From Lindgomyces ingoldianus (lineage: Eukaryota > Ascomycota > Dothideomycetes > Pleosporales > Lindgomycetaceae): a stretch of DNA of 64,000 bases. Shown here in pieces: positions 21,876-32,300 of the stretch. The notes beneath the pieces are model-generated. The model had not been told where the DNA came from, searched no databases, and saw only the letters and a list, made by a program, of their open reading frames with translations. The stretch lies in NCBI RefSeq assembly GCF_010093535.1, contig NW_022985183.1, positions 310,001 to 374,000 on the forward strand, in the 5' to 3' direction. How positions within the stretch are numbered: position 1 is the first letter of the stretch; each line of letters begins with the position of its first letter. The translations under genes and the position numbers were made by a program.

Positions 21876-22193
21876 TATTACAGTATTCTCCCTAGATCCT
21901 AGACATAACTATATTAGACATGTACTAAAGTATTATTAGTGCACGTCTAATATAAATATAACATAACATAGATATAAACTTAAGTATAAACTGCTTTAAC
22001 ACTAACTAAACTTAAAATAGGCTTAATTTATACTTAAAGCGCTTAGACTTTTAAGCTAAGTATTTAATTACTAATTTCTTTTTAAACTTTCTTATTTCTT
22101 ACACAATGTCTTATACCTACTATAATACCTCACGTAGTAATTAAACTAGACCTCTGTGAAGCTCTATAACCTTACTCGTGCACAATCGTGACA
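21876..22193 (+). repeat. 3' LTR of Gypsy G1 (318 bp)
   Basis: The inner start reads TATTACAGTATTCTCCC, a C-to-T and G-to-A version of the 5' LTR start. The last ~60 bp up to the terminal GTGACA at 22193 look unmutated. Confidence 0.93.
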
Positions 22194-22198
22194 GTACA
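22194..22198. repeat. 5-bp target-site duplication (right) of Gypsy G1
   Basis: GTACA, identical to 16527-16531. Confidence 0.93.
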
Positions 22199-22444
22199 TT
22201 AAAACAGTGAGATTAACAACAGTAGATCTTACAAGGGGTATCACAACTTCCTAATTAGGTATAGTCTTTAGCTTCAGCGCAATTACTTCATAATACTTCA
22301 ATATACTTCAGTTACTGTATCCTAACCGTACACTGACGTCATCTCCTCCGTACAGTTAGTTAGTAACAGCCTCCTCTTCCGTAACTGTACTATACAGCCT
22401 CCAAAAGGCTCCGTAACTAACGGTTGGACACACTGCGGGCTTGA

Positions 22445-22793
22445 AGTACCTGGAGGGCGCGTTAGCGCGATTGAAGCAGGTGATCGCCCATCACTCTTCG
22501 AGAAGGGACTAGGGAGCTTCGACGAGAAAAGTCGAAGGGAAAGGGGGGATAGGCAGGAGGGTAGGGTTCGGGAGGTAAGGGGTAGGTTGTGGGTGCTTTG
22601 CGGGAGTGTATTAGCCTTTTTGTGATATGATGAGGTCCTGGGAGCAACAGTGCCGCCATCGGCGTCGGATGGTTAGGGCACAAGGTGAGCTCTTTGTTAG
22701 GTAATGCGCTGAATTGCGAAGCGCTTTTGTAGCTGTCTCGGCTTCTAGGTGCAGCGGGGTGCCGAGCACGATAGATATAAATTAGTGGAGGTC

Positions 22794-22831
<38 letters not shown>

Positions 22832-23307
22832 TCCCCATCCTGATAATCCCACCTGAGGACCCTCGAGGTACGATTGTGACGGCATTGAAACTCCGGCCTA
22901 TAGCACCTAAATTGAAGGAAACTGGAATTAGAGTGTTGATGGTAGCTCAATTGTTAGATGATAAAGAGCCCACTAGGGTACGCTTGCATGCCCCTGGACT
23001 GCAGTCGCACTTGAGCAACCCTTCTTTTAACCCACAATCGTCACTCAATTCACAAGCAAATTGAAGTAGAAAAGCTTGCCCTAGTAGGAAATCTGTAAAT
23101 ATGCCTAGAAAATACCCAACCGCCGATTATAAGATAGAGTTGAAATAGAATGAACATATTCAGGATAAGGATGATGATACCACAACCCACCCATGTGTAG
23201 AAGACGCCTGCCCATACCCTGATATCAAGTCTATAATAAAGCACAATGGGCCCGTTCCCCGAATACGGCAGTTTAAATAGCCACCCTAACGTATCCAAGG
23301 AGAACAA
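22445..23307. other. Intergenic with a long poly-C tract, no supported gene
   Basis: GC-balanced. Short frames at 22462-22683 (minus) and 22876-23064 (plus) show no domain. The tract of C residues at 22796-22829 is the only marked structure. Confidence 0.5.
22796..22829 (+). repeat. Homopolymer of 34 C
   Basis: Uninterrupted run of C residues flanked by AA on the left and TCTCCCC on the right. The exact length is likely unstable in sequencing and between strains. Confidence 0.9.
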
Positions 23308-24207
23308 TTACTTGCCCCAAACCTTCTTCTTCTTCTTATCCGCTGCAGGCGCCGTAAACTGCGTCTTCAAATCCCCCTGACTCTTAACCTGCATCTTCCG
23401 ATTTGCATCCTCTAGCTGCTTCAACTGCTCCTCCTCACTCTGCAACTTCCTCTCTAAATTAACCTCCAACATGGGTTTCTTCCCCCTTTTTCCCTTGAGC
23501 CCATTATCATCCTTATCAAAGTATACCGCCCACCGTAATCCTTCTCCGCCCCACTTCGTACCCTCTCCATCCCCCTCATCAACCGCAACAAAACCTTCCC
23601 AGCCGTCAAGTGTAACCGCTGATTCGTCGTCTGTCCAGTCCCATTCCCCGACTATGTGTTGTATAGATGCAGAGCGGTTTCCGTAACGGAGTTCGTAGGT
23701 GGTGCGGTCGACGTAGATCCAGTTCAACATTGGAGGATCGTCGGAGATAGTGGAGACAAGGCCGCGTTCAGCAGGGAAGCGGTCGTCGTCCGGGTATTGG
23801 ATGTAGAAGCCTGCGAAGGCGTGGAGAGGTGGTTTGATAGTGTCGACGGGAGGAATGGGTTTGTTGTTGTCGTCGCGCGGGACTATCCAGACCTATATTT
23901 GCAGGATTTTGCGTTAGCCCATATATTGGGCGAGTGCATATTGGGCGAATATGCAATTGGGGACGGAAAAGGGAGAGCGTAGGAGCCATACTTTGTCATG
24001 CCGCAATACAACAATCCCCTGATCCACTTCATCCACCAACTCATCATCCGACTCACAAGACACATTCATGTTGAACTTTATCATCCGCGTCTCGTTCGCA
24101 GCTTCCTCGTTCTGCTGCTTCTGATACGAGACTCCCTCCGCAACGCCTGTAACGACGGGGATGGCGGTCACTACACCACCAATGAAGAGGCCTAGGACCG
24201 ATGCCAT
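23308..24207 (-). CDS. Conserved fungal protein of unknown function (266 aa, two exons)
   Basis: Minus-strand exons 24207-23992 and 23892-23308 join in phase 0 to 266 codons ending TAA. The start ATG at 24207 opens with MASVLGLFIGGVVTAIPVV, a hydrophobic N-terminal segment (about 4-22) that could be a membrane anchor or signal. The middle is the most conserved-looking part: HAFAGFYIQYP (96-106), RGLVSTISDDPPMLNWIYVD (115-134), ELRYGNR (139-145), GEWDWTDD (154-161) and LDGWEGFVAV (167-176). An E/K/Q-rich coiled coil follows (about 218-245) and then a lysine-rich tail. I recall this pattern from uncharacterised proteins of filamentous ascomycetes, and no function is known to me. It is divergently arranged with the F-box gene at 24773. 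Confidence 0.85.
23893..23991 (-). other. Intron of the conserved gene at 23308-24207 (99 nt)
   Basis: On the minus strand the donor is GTATGG (from 23991), a GCTAAC branch site lies ~25 nt before the acceptor, and the acceptor AG is at 23894-23893. Splicing joins VLRHDK to VWIVPRDD. Without it the first exon frame runs into an unrelated tail. Confidence 0.85.
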
Positions 24208-24772
24208 TTTGAATGCCGAAGTGGTGCTGGGGCGTCAAATAATGATGTTTGGAAGCTGAGCTGACACTTGGGAGCTACATCTTTGGCGAATGTTGAGCTG
24301 GAGCTAGGTTGAGATGTCGTTGGTGCGGCAGAGCGACGTGGGATGTGTTGCGTCATTAGAGAGGAATAGGGGATCGGCGGATTGGCTGCAGGGGAGATGG
24401 TTAATCAGGGATGCACATGTAGGATTTGTCTTGGTTCTCAGAATCATTGGGTTGAAATTGCCATCTGTAGCTGATATTGGTCTGAGTTGCGAAGAGGGTC
24501 AACGGTGCGCAATTGAACATGGTATCTGATGGAGACAAATGCACTTGTTTTTCACGTGTATGAGGAGATAATTAAACATCTACCTAGGAAGAAGAAATTT
24601 TTGCGTATAACAGTATACTTAGGGAAATAAAACTTGTGAAATTTCCGCAGAAGACAGCCTTCTCTCTCCTCAAAAATACTCCTCTAAAAGCTGCTGCTGC
24701 TCAACCCCTCCAGCCAAATTCGCACGGACCCTCAAACAATTTCCTAGATCTTAACGCGTTCTCCCTGTCTTG
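24208..24772. promoter_or_regulatory. Shared divergent promoter region (565 bp)
   Basis: The genes at 23308-24207 (minus) and 24773-25441 (plus) face away from each other across this stretch, so it must contain both promoters. I see no other gene in it. A pyrimidine-rich patch (CCTTCTCTCTCCTC) near 24660-24675 and further CT-rich sequence to 24772 fit the F-box side. Co-regulation is only inferred. Confidence 0.45.
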
Positions 24773-25441
24773 ATGCAAGGCTCAACAACCATGGCCCCCA
24801 AAGCCACCCAAATCCTCAGAATAACAATGGCTTCAGCCTACAAACCACGCATCCCTCGCAATGCCATCTCCCAGTCCGTCTCCATCCTTGAACCAAATGA
24901 CACCGCCCGCAAAGCGGTCCTCTCCGTCTTTGAACTCATCGAGCAAATCCTCCTCCAACTCCCCATGTACGACCTCCTCATGGCACAATCCGTCTGCACG
25001 CGTTGGCGCACTGTCATTCTCTCCTCCTCTCGCATCCAACGGGATTTGTACTTCCTCCCGCGCGAAGTACCTTCAAATGCCTCCCCTGCCGATTTGAAGC
25101 CGAATCCTGTCCTTGCTGCGGCCTTTGAAGAGGTCTTCGAGATTTCCAAGCGTAGGGGCCTGTACCACATCTGGCAGAGGGATTTCACGGTGCGGAAGGC
25201 ATTCTGCATGGAAATTCTACTGCATTCAACAATGGATAGCTGGACAGAGGAGGTGAAGTATAAGGAGGCATCTTGGAGAAGGATGTTGATGACACAGCCG
25301 CCGGTTTCGAGTGTTGCGGTGACAGACTTGAGGGTTGCGCCGGACTATGATGACTGTTTTGCGGAGTGGGTAGATATTGAAGAGGGGGTGAGGATGGGAG
25401 ATTTGTTGGAACTAAATGAGGATTACGTAGATGCGCGATAA
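24773..25441 (+). CDS. F-box domain protein (222 aa)
   Basis: Single exon from ATG 24773 to TAA. A second ATG at 24791 (ACCATGGCC) has a stronger context and may be the real start. Residues ~51-92 form an F-box: VFELIEQILLQLPMYDLLMA, then QSVCTRWRTVI, with the usual L-P and the C-x2-W pairs. F-box proteins link substrates to Skp1-Cullin-1 ubiquitin ligases. The C-terminal part has no recognised substrate-binding repeat, but contains a WQRDF segment near residue 143 and an acidic end. Many Pezizomycotina F-box proteins of this size look similar. Substrate is unknown. Confidence 0.8.
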   Translation: MQGSTTMAPKATQILRITMASAYKPRIPRNAISQSVSILEPNDTARKAVLSVFELIEQILLQLPMYDLLMAQSVCTRWRTVILSSSRIQRDLYFLPREVPSNASPADLKPNPVLAAAFEEVFEISKRRGLYHIWQRDFTVRKAFCMEILLHSTMDSWTEEVKYKEASWRRMLMTQPPVSSVAVTDLRVAPDYDDCFAEWVDIEEGVRMGDLLELNEDYVDAR

Positions 25442-27177
25442 GATGGAAGACGGCTGTTGGCTCTGAAGATTTCTAGGAGGCGTAGAACCAAGTCGCACCC
25501 TTCGCACCCTTCGCGGATTACCGACGCACATAACCACTTTTGGCGGAGCGCGTAGAATTGGTTTGGAGAATGGAGAAAACGAGCCCCCAAGGTGGGTGAG
25601 TGTTGAGGATAGCTAGTACTAGTAGCTTTTTAGCCTGGAAGAGATCTTGAGAAGGTATGTGGGTATGCTTAATGCGAGATCAGGCAATTCTGATGACGTG
25701 ACAGGCAGCAGCATCGCGCAACTAAGAGCTCCATCCTCAGACTTATCCTTTGTGACCCCTTTCCTTTTCCTCAAAGGAGCCTTACTACTCCAATCGCCTT
25801 TTCGGGAAGATGTTACGGTATTGTCCCACCATTCTCTCTTAACCTGTATTGCTTTCCCCCATAAAAAAACCCCCCGCTACTCCGGTCTGTTTAGATGCTT
25901 TAACAGATGAGGAGTTCTTGAAGCGGAAACAAATCTGACAAGTTTTCAAGATATCTGATATTCTACCCTCACTTTTATCCATTGGTCACGGTTGCCAGCG
26001 TGTTGGATGCTCCTTCCCAAGCGTCTCTTTCCCCTCTCAGTCACTCGAACTTTTAACTTCAGTATCAACACTCGGATCGTTTTGGCTGGGGAGTTGAAGC
26101 CGTGATACCGCTCTACGCGTCCTTGAACCGCGCCATCACACTCGCGTGCACCTGGCACACCCAGATCTGCGGTGATACCGCCCGGACATCGTGGCAGCCT
26201 TGAATGGCAATCTACGACTTGCTATTGCTTCGTCAGAACTACACAACATCTGAAGGCAGAATTTCACTTACCCTATCCCACTGAGACCGCTGGGGACGCG
26301 GCAGGCTGGAGTCGCATACTTCTCGCGGGCCCAGGCTCAGGTGCCTGGACGATCCACAAAATCAGGGCCTCAGCTGAACGGGACGGTCAAGATGAGCCCC
26401 CGCTTTCGCTTTCGCTCTGTCAATTGTTACTTGTTAAAAGTGTGATAGTGAGTCTTCGCGTACAGGCAGCTGCGCCGTATTCTCTGAAGCAAAAATTCAT
26501 CTTCCCTATCAGCCCACAATGAAGTGCAGGGATGGCGGCATAGACGTTGACAGGGCCGTGGAACTTTCCAGCTTTGTCTGCTGTTCGATAGGTCGTTCTC
26601 GCAGTGTTTATTGAGGGATGCAGAGGAAGAGGATGGAATTAGTTACAGTCTCAGGCGGAAACTTAGACCCCGCCGCAGCCCCAGTGTCAGTTCAACTTCA
26701 GCGCTCTGCCCTCGTCCATTTCCGTCACTCTGCCGGCCCCACTGTTATTGTCCTTGATTCTTAGCACAGCACACTATACCTGTAACTTCTTTGACCCGCT
26801 TGCATACCTAGAGCTCACTAGCGACGTTCTTATCACGCGTCTGCTCAGAATAAAAGATGACGACAAGCTCAGCCCACTGAGTTTTTAAGCTACAACATTT
26901 CAAACTACGCTATTCTTCCGCATACTTGGGGAACAGACCAAGAAGAAATCCTTTACAGATTTAGTAAAAGGCAGAGGCAAGAGGAGACATTGTCGCTGCT
27001 AGAAGGTCAAGTGTATATAGCTTAGCTAGCGTGGGCCACTAAGCGTTGTGTATCCCGCGCCTCTAGGCCGCAGGTGGTCAGCCTCTGGCCGGTAACTGAG
27101 TCATGCGCATGGCGCCTCTGAGCTGCGGGTAGGTCATGTGGCGCCTGGGACATGCGTCTGCTAAGAAGGGGGATAAT
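25442..27177. other. Long GC-balanced spacer, no supported gene
   Basis: The open frames here (25647-25910, 25946-26158 minus, 26172-26522) show no domain, plausible splice pattern or repeat. It may contain decayed host or element sequence near its right end, next to the suspected LTR fragment at 27178. Confidence 0.4.
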
Positions 27178-27338
27178 GTAAGGCCGAGATGGACCTTACG
27201 CGCGACGGGTATATATACTATTCTGTACGCAGAAGTAACTGTTGGTAAATTATTCGCATCTTTCTAGTTGTAGTAGCTCTTTTTCTAGTTATAATAAATA
27301 TAAAAAGATAAGAAAAAAGTTAACACTAACGTACACTA
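27178..27338 (+). repeat. Possible truncated LTR, target of element X
   Basis: A purine run (AAGAAGGGGGATAA) is followed by TGTAAGGCCGAGATGGACC and, ~35 bp later, a TATATATAC box. This resembles a polypurine tract plus LTR start of a retrotransposon. The sequence is cut at 27338, where element X begins. No partner LTR is present in the window, so the call is tentative. Confidence 0.3.
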
Positions 27339-27628
27339 TGTAACAGCACAGGCAAGACAATGGGTCTGAATGCGGTGGGAGTCCACTCAGAGGCATATGG
27401 GAGTGCGTGGGGACTCTGAACCTAGGAATGCCATTAACACCTATAGGCCTTGTATAAAAGGATATTAGAAAACTACTAAGCTAGCTATAAAAGCAAGGTG
27501 CAACTAAATACATAAGGAAATAAAGGTAACTATAGAGGACTAGGTTAAGTTATAGTTAGAGCTAATACAGAGACTCTTTAGATAGGATCTAAGCAACCTA
27601 AGATAAAACAATTTATAGAATTAATACA
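27339..27628 (-). repeat. 3' LTR of element X (290 bp)
   Basis: Starts TGTAACAGCACAGG on the plus strand and ends ...AATTAATACA. It is the same length as the un-RIPed solo LTR at 55033-55322 and aligns to it throughout. Differences are almost all C-to-T or G-to-A in this copy. The outer ~90 bp are nearly intact and the rest heavily mutated. Confidence 0.88.
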
Positions 27629-27690
27629 CTACTCCCCCCCCCCCCTGTTTATAAGCTAATAGTCTTTACTTATAGTGTATAGAAAATATT

Positions 27691-27756
27691 TAAAACTAAT
27701 TTAAAACTAATTTAAAACTAATTTAAAACTAATTTAAAACTAATTTAAAACTAATT
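27691..27756. repeat. 11-bp tandem repeat, six units
   Basis: TAAAACTAATT repeated at 27691, 27702, 27713, 27724, 27735 and 27746 with no mismatch. It lies in the untranslated 3' part of element X, just left of the Y insertion. Confidence 0.93.
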
Positions 27757-27772
27757 TAGATAGAATATAATA

Positions 27773-27777
27773 AAGTG
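27773..27777. repeat. 5-bp target-site duplication (left) of Gypsy Y
   Basis: AAGTG, identical to 34778-34782. Confidence 0.93.
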
Positions 27778-27980
27778 TGTCACAGTCAACTTAGACATGC
27801 CTTAGACTCTCCCCGGAGAGCCCTTGGCCCAGCCTTGGGCACATGACGTCCTGTCACGTGCCCCAGCACATATATATATATCCTCTTACGAACCCCTGAG
27901 TCTCCTTAAGGATTCGTCTATTAATACTATCCTGTACCCCCTTCTGCGCTTTACGCTTCCTGCTTCACAGTGCTCTCACA
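27778..27980 (+). repeat. 5' LTR of Gypsy Y (203 bp)
   Basis: Starts TGTCACAGTCAACTTAGAC and ends GTGCTCTCACA. It differs from the 3' LTR at only a handful of sites, all transitions. It contains a TATATATATAT box and a CCTGTACCCCC segment. Confidence 0.93.
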
Positions 27981-28079
27981 ATTTGAATCCTTCATACTCC
28001 GCGTACAGTAGCAGCTCAAACTCCCTGATGGCGGAACGACCATCCTCTGCGGCCTTTACAACATGGGTGCTGAATTAAA

Positions 28080-31000
28080 CCTAATAAACGCTAGCGTTAT
28101 TTAGGAATATAGCCTCTTGTGTAAGCACTACTACAAGAAGCCTAATGTAAGCTTTATTAATAATTACTAATTATAGTTAGGATTGCTATATAATCTTTCT
28201 CTTGTCTGCACAGATAATAGGGGTACTAATAAAGAAGTTAGCCTTTAAAGATTCTAGTTAGCTAATTTCTTAAGTTACAACTTAATCTTAGAGTATCTTT
28301 AGCTGCAAGAAGCTAACTCTAAAATTTATTTTAAAGATAGTACATTTAAGTAGTAGGAGAATAATAATAGTAGAATTTAGTTAGTATCTGCTAAGAAGCT
28401 CCTAAAGGACTTTAGTCCTAAAAAGACTACATATATGCTGCACTCTACCTCTTATACTATTTAACTAATAAGCAATAATGTTAGGAAGAAAGCCCTTTTA
28501 GAGGAACTGCTTTAGGGACACCCTAAACCTGCTCCGCAAGCCCCTAGGCCTAGTGGCGACGTAGTGTAGGATGCAGAGTACTTTTATTATTAAGGGCTGC
28601 TTTAGTTAAAGAAGTACATGCTTAAAATTTAAAAGCATTTTTAAAAGTGTGTTAAGATATTTCTAAAGCTTTTATAGCTTCCTAAAGCTATAGCCTATTA
28701 TGTAGTAGCTAGTATCTATAATTAAGGCCACTGCTAGGCCACACTGCCTGCAGGCGTTGCCTAGGTACTTTCTAACAACAGCAATAAGTATCTAGGCACT
28801 AATAATGCTAATAACGCTCTAGACCCTAAGGAACTTGCACATGTTCCCCCTAAGTTCTACTCTTAGTAGTACGCTTTTAGCAAACATTGTACAAACATCC
28901 TTAGGCTAAACAGTAAGCATAATTATGCTATAAAGATTAAGAAGAGAAAAAAGATTCTAAACCTCCTAATCTATAACCTCTCCTGCTACAAACTAGATAT
29001 CCTACAGGAATACCTTAATGCAGCCTAGGAGAAGGGTTAGATACGCCTAAGCAGGTTGCTAGCAGGTGCTCTTATTCTCTTTGTCCTAAAACTAGATAAG
29101 ACACTATAACTTTATATTAACTATTAAAGTCTTAATAAAATTATAATTAAAAACTAATATTTTATCTTACTTATAAGTAAGATGTTAGATTACTTATTAA
29201 AAGCTAAAGTCTTTATAAAGCTTAACTTTTACAACGCCTACTATAGGCTTTGTATTAAGAAAGGGGATAAGTAGAAAACTACTTTTAAAACGCAGTATAG
29301 GCATTTTAAGTACCTTATTATGCCTTTTAGCCTAGCTAATGCCCTAGCCACTTTTTAGTCCTATATCTATAGGGCTTTAGAAGGCTTATTAGATAAGATG
29401 TGTATTATCTATCTAAATAACATCTTTATTTACTTTAAAAATAAAAAGGACTATAAGTAACATGTCTTTAAAGTTCTTAATTAACTAGTAGAATAAAGAC
29501 TGTACTATAAGGCATTTAAATGTTTTTTTAAGATAAAGGCTGTTAAGTTCCTAGGCTTTATAGTTACGCTAAAAAGTGTAGTAATAGACTTATTGCGCGT
29601 CTAGATAATTAAGGAATAGCCTAAGCTAGAGAGCTTTAAGGACATCTAAGTATTTCTAGGCTTTATAAACTTTTATTAAAGATTTATTTATAATTACTTA
29701 AAGATTATACGCCTACTAGTTAACTATATAATAGCTGCTTAAGCTCTAAGTCTGCTCTATAGGGGCTTTAACTTAAAAAAGAAGAAGAAAGTAAAGCAGA
29801 ATTATAAGAGTTTTATAAAGTAGTACTAGAAATAGTTCTAGCCTAAAAAGGCCTATAACACCTTTCTAACTTTTAAGTTAAAATTTATAAATACTTTAGT
29901 CTTTTAGCACTTTAATTTATTAAAGCTAGTTATAATTATTATAGACACTTTTAAGTTTACTATAGTAGTAATACTGCTTTAGCCTTAGTTTTTTAAGCTA
30001 GTAGTAAATTACTACTAGAGGCCTATAGCCTTTTAGAGCTATAAGTTAAGCAGCTTATAACTTTGTTAGCATACGCACAATAAGAAGTTATGCGTAATTA
30101 TAGAGAGCTTTAAACATTAAAGGCACTACCTAGAGTACACTCTAAGCATAATTTAAGTACTCTTTAATTATAATAATCTGCGCTATTTTATAACAACAAA
30201 AAAGCTCTTCTCTAAGTAAGCCTACTAAGTAGAAGAGCTAGCGCAGTTTAATTTTAAAATTAAATACAAGCTAGGTTTAAAAAACTTAGCTAATAGACTA
30301 TCTAAAAAACTTAATTACATAAAAAGGGTTTCCTTAGAAGAAGTAAAATTACTATAAGATGTAATGCTTTTAACTTTATAGTAAAAGCTTTAAGTGTAAG
30401 TAATTTAAATATCTATAGCTTGTTACACTAGTTAGGCAGCATGTAGTATAACTTCTCCTAACAGTGACCTAGCAAGGTGCTGTACTATACCTAGGGAATC
30501 CCTAAATCTACCTAACATAATGTTAATTATTAGAAGTACGCCTCTATTAACCTAACCTATTATTCCTACAGACTATAGCAGTTACAGGGCAGTTAATTCT
30601 AAAGTGCTGCAGGTCCCCTATAGGGAACCTATAATGCAATAACAGACTTAGGATGTTATAAAGAAGTTTCTTTATTACTCTTACATTTATAGAATGTTAT
30701 TACTAAACTATTTTACTATTACAGCTGTATAAAATAAAAACACTTATGCTTTAAAAGTTCTAGAACGTCTCTCTAAGTATATTAAGTAAGTGTAAGAAAC
30801 TAATAAGGCCTATTAGTTAAATACGCTTTTAACAGAAAAGAAAGTAGGTAAGGTAAAAAAAGGCACCTTATTTTAAAAGCATAACTCTATAGGTGTCCTG
30901 CGCAGAAATAGAAGAGTGTAGATCTTAGATAATAAAGCTTTATGTTAAAATATCTTAATAAAGAACTATAATAACTCTATAAAAAGGCATTACAGTGTTA

Positions 31001-32300
31001 AAAAGACTATAGACCTTTTTAAAAGGAAATACTACTAGCTATACTTTTACTATAACATTTATAAGTATGTTATAAGGTGCGCACTATGCTAGCTAAATAA
31101 GATTTAGTAGTATAAGCCTTAAAAGTTGCTAGAACCTTTACCCCTACTTACTTTTTTATAAAGGCACTACTTGCTAGACTTTGTTACTAACTTGCTAGAG
31201 TTAAAAGACTTTATAGGTAGTACTTATAACTTAATTCTAGTACTTATTAACTGCTTTTTAAAGTATGTCTAGTACCTTCTTGTTACTAAGACTATTATAG
31301 TAAGAAAACTAGCTACCCTTCTAAAGAAGTAATTTTTTATAAAGATAAAACTACTAGATACTTTTATTTCTAATTATAGTTTAATCTTTACTAGTTAGTT
31401 TTAGTTAAATATCTACTTCTACTTAAAAATTAACTACTAGCTTAGTATAGCTTTTTATCTTTAGACTAATAAGTAAACTAAGCATTAAAATTAAGAATTA
31501 GAGTTATTTCTACAGTTATACTTAAACTACTAGCAGGACAATTAGTGCAAGCTGCTACTATACGCAGAGTATGCTTATAACTTTAAGAAACACTCCTCCT
31601 ATAGTAAATGCCTAATACGCGTAGCGTACAGGGTCACCTTAAAGGGCTTTAATAGAGTTAAGGACAATTATTAGCTTAGGCGCCCGCCCTAGGTATAGGA
31701 CAAGTCTAGAAAGGCACTAGCCCTGCAGGACTAGGTAGTTGCTTATCTTTTAAGATAGAACAAGCAATAGGAAGCTACACGCTTATGCCTTAAGCAGGCG
31801 CAGCAGCACTAGGTTAAATAGTACAACACTAAGCATTTAAAAAAGTACTTTAGTGTAGAAGATTAAGTTATTCTAAGGTTAAAGCACATTAAAACACAGC
31901 ATTTATTAAAGAAGCTTAATGCAATATACCTAGAACCCTTTAAAGTACTTAAAAAAATTAAAAAGCTAGCATACTAGCTAGACTTACTATAATTAATGTA
32001 AAGAATTTATTTTGTCTTTTATGTTTTACTACTAGAGTAATAGAACAAGCCTTTTTAAAAAAAGCCTTTCTAGCCTAGGCCTGTACACGTTCTAGAGATA
32101 GATAGTAGAGACTGCTATAAAGTTAAAAAAATTCTTAAACATAAAAATCTAAAGGCAAAATAATAGTTTTTTATAAAGTAGCTTAGGTAGCTTTTTAAAA
32201 ACTCTACTTAAAAACTTAAAAAACACTTTAACAACTATAAAAAAGTTTTTTAGAATTATTAGCTTACTTTATGTAATACATTATAATAAAAGTAATAGCT
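28080..32300 (+). pseudogene. Gypsy Y gag-pol relic
   Basis: Ignoring stops, RT lies at about 29110-29580 (YLIMPFSLANALATF, then IYLNNIFIYF in place of the usual Y-x-D-D box, both aspartates changed to asparagine). RNase H is at about 29860-30330 and ends with VEELAQFNFKIKYK. Integrase lies at about 30900-31850. A chromodomain is at about 32085-32260, beginning near HVLEIDSRDCYKVKKIL. Gag and protease should lie at 28080-29000 but are too decayed to delimit. The chromodomain places it among chromoviruses, whose integrases are guided to modified histones. Confidence 0.85.

Larger units (their letters stand above)
16532..22193 (+). mobile_element. Gypsy (Ty3-type) LTR retrotransposon G1, RIP-inactivated
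   Basis: 5662 bp with two 318-bp LTRs (16532-16849 and 21876-22193) that start TG and end CA, flanked by GTACA on both sides. A purine tract (AAGAGGGGGGG) directly precedes the 3' LTR and acts as the polypurine tract. Internal coding is on the plus strand and ordered gag, RT, RNase H, integrase, with a possible chromodomain at the end. The same family recurs at 53505 (G2). The outer edges of both LTRs are barely mutated and everything between is RIPed. Confidence 0.95.
16112..22435. mobile_element. Non-autonomous hAT-like element carrying a nested Gypsy element
   Basis: The inverted termini share 20 identical bases, CAGTGTGTCCAACCGTTAGT at 16112 and its complement ending at 22435. They are flanked by the 8-bp repeat GGGCTTGA. 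Without the Gypsy element inside (16532-22193), only about 660 bp belong to it, so it is a short derivative. Both arms (16112-16526 and 22199-22435) are GC-balanced and rich in GTAC/CTGTAC subterminal motifs. A short stretch near 16450 (SLTAEELV) resembles the very C-terminal end of some hAT transposases, but this is weak. The family differs from the CAGCG-ended elements at 3422 and 4456. Confidence 0.85.

Noticed and set aside
27773..27980. Reading the 203-bp repeats at 27778 and 34575 as terminal repeats of element X
   Set aside because: AAGTG target duplications flank exactly these LTRs and X coding is on the opposite strand, so they belong to a separate inserted element (Y).
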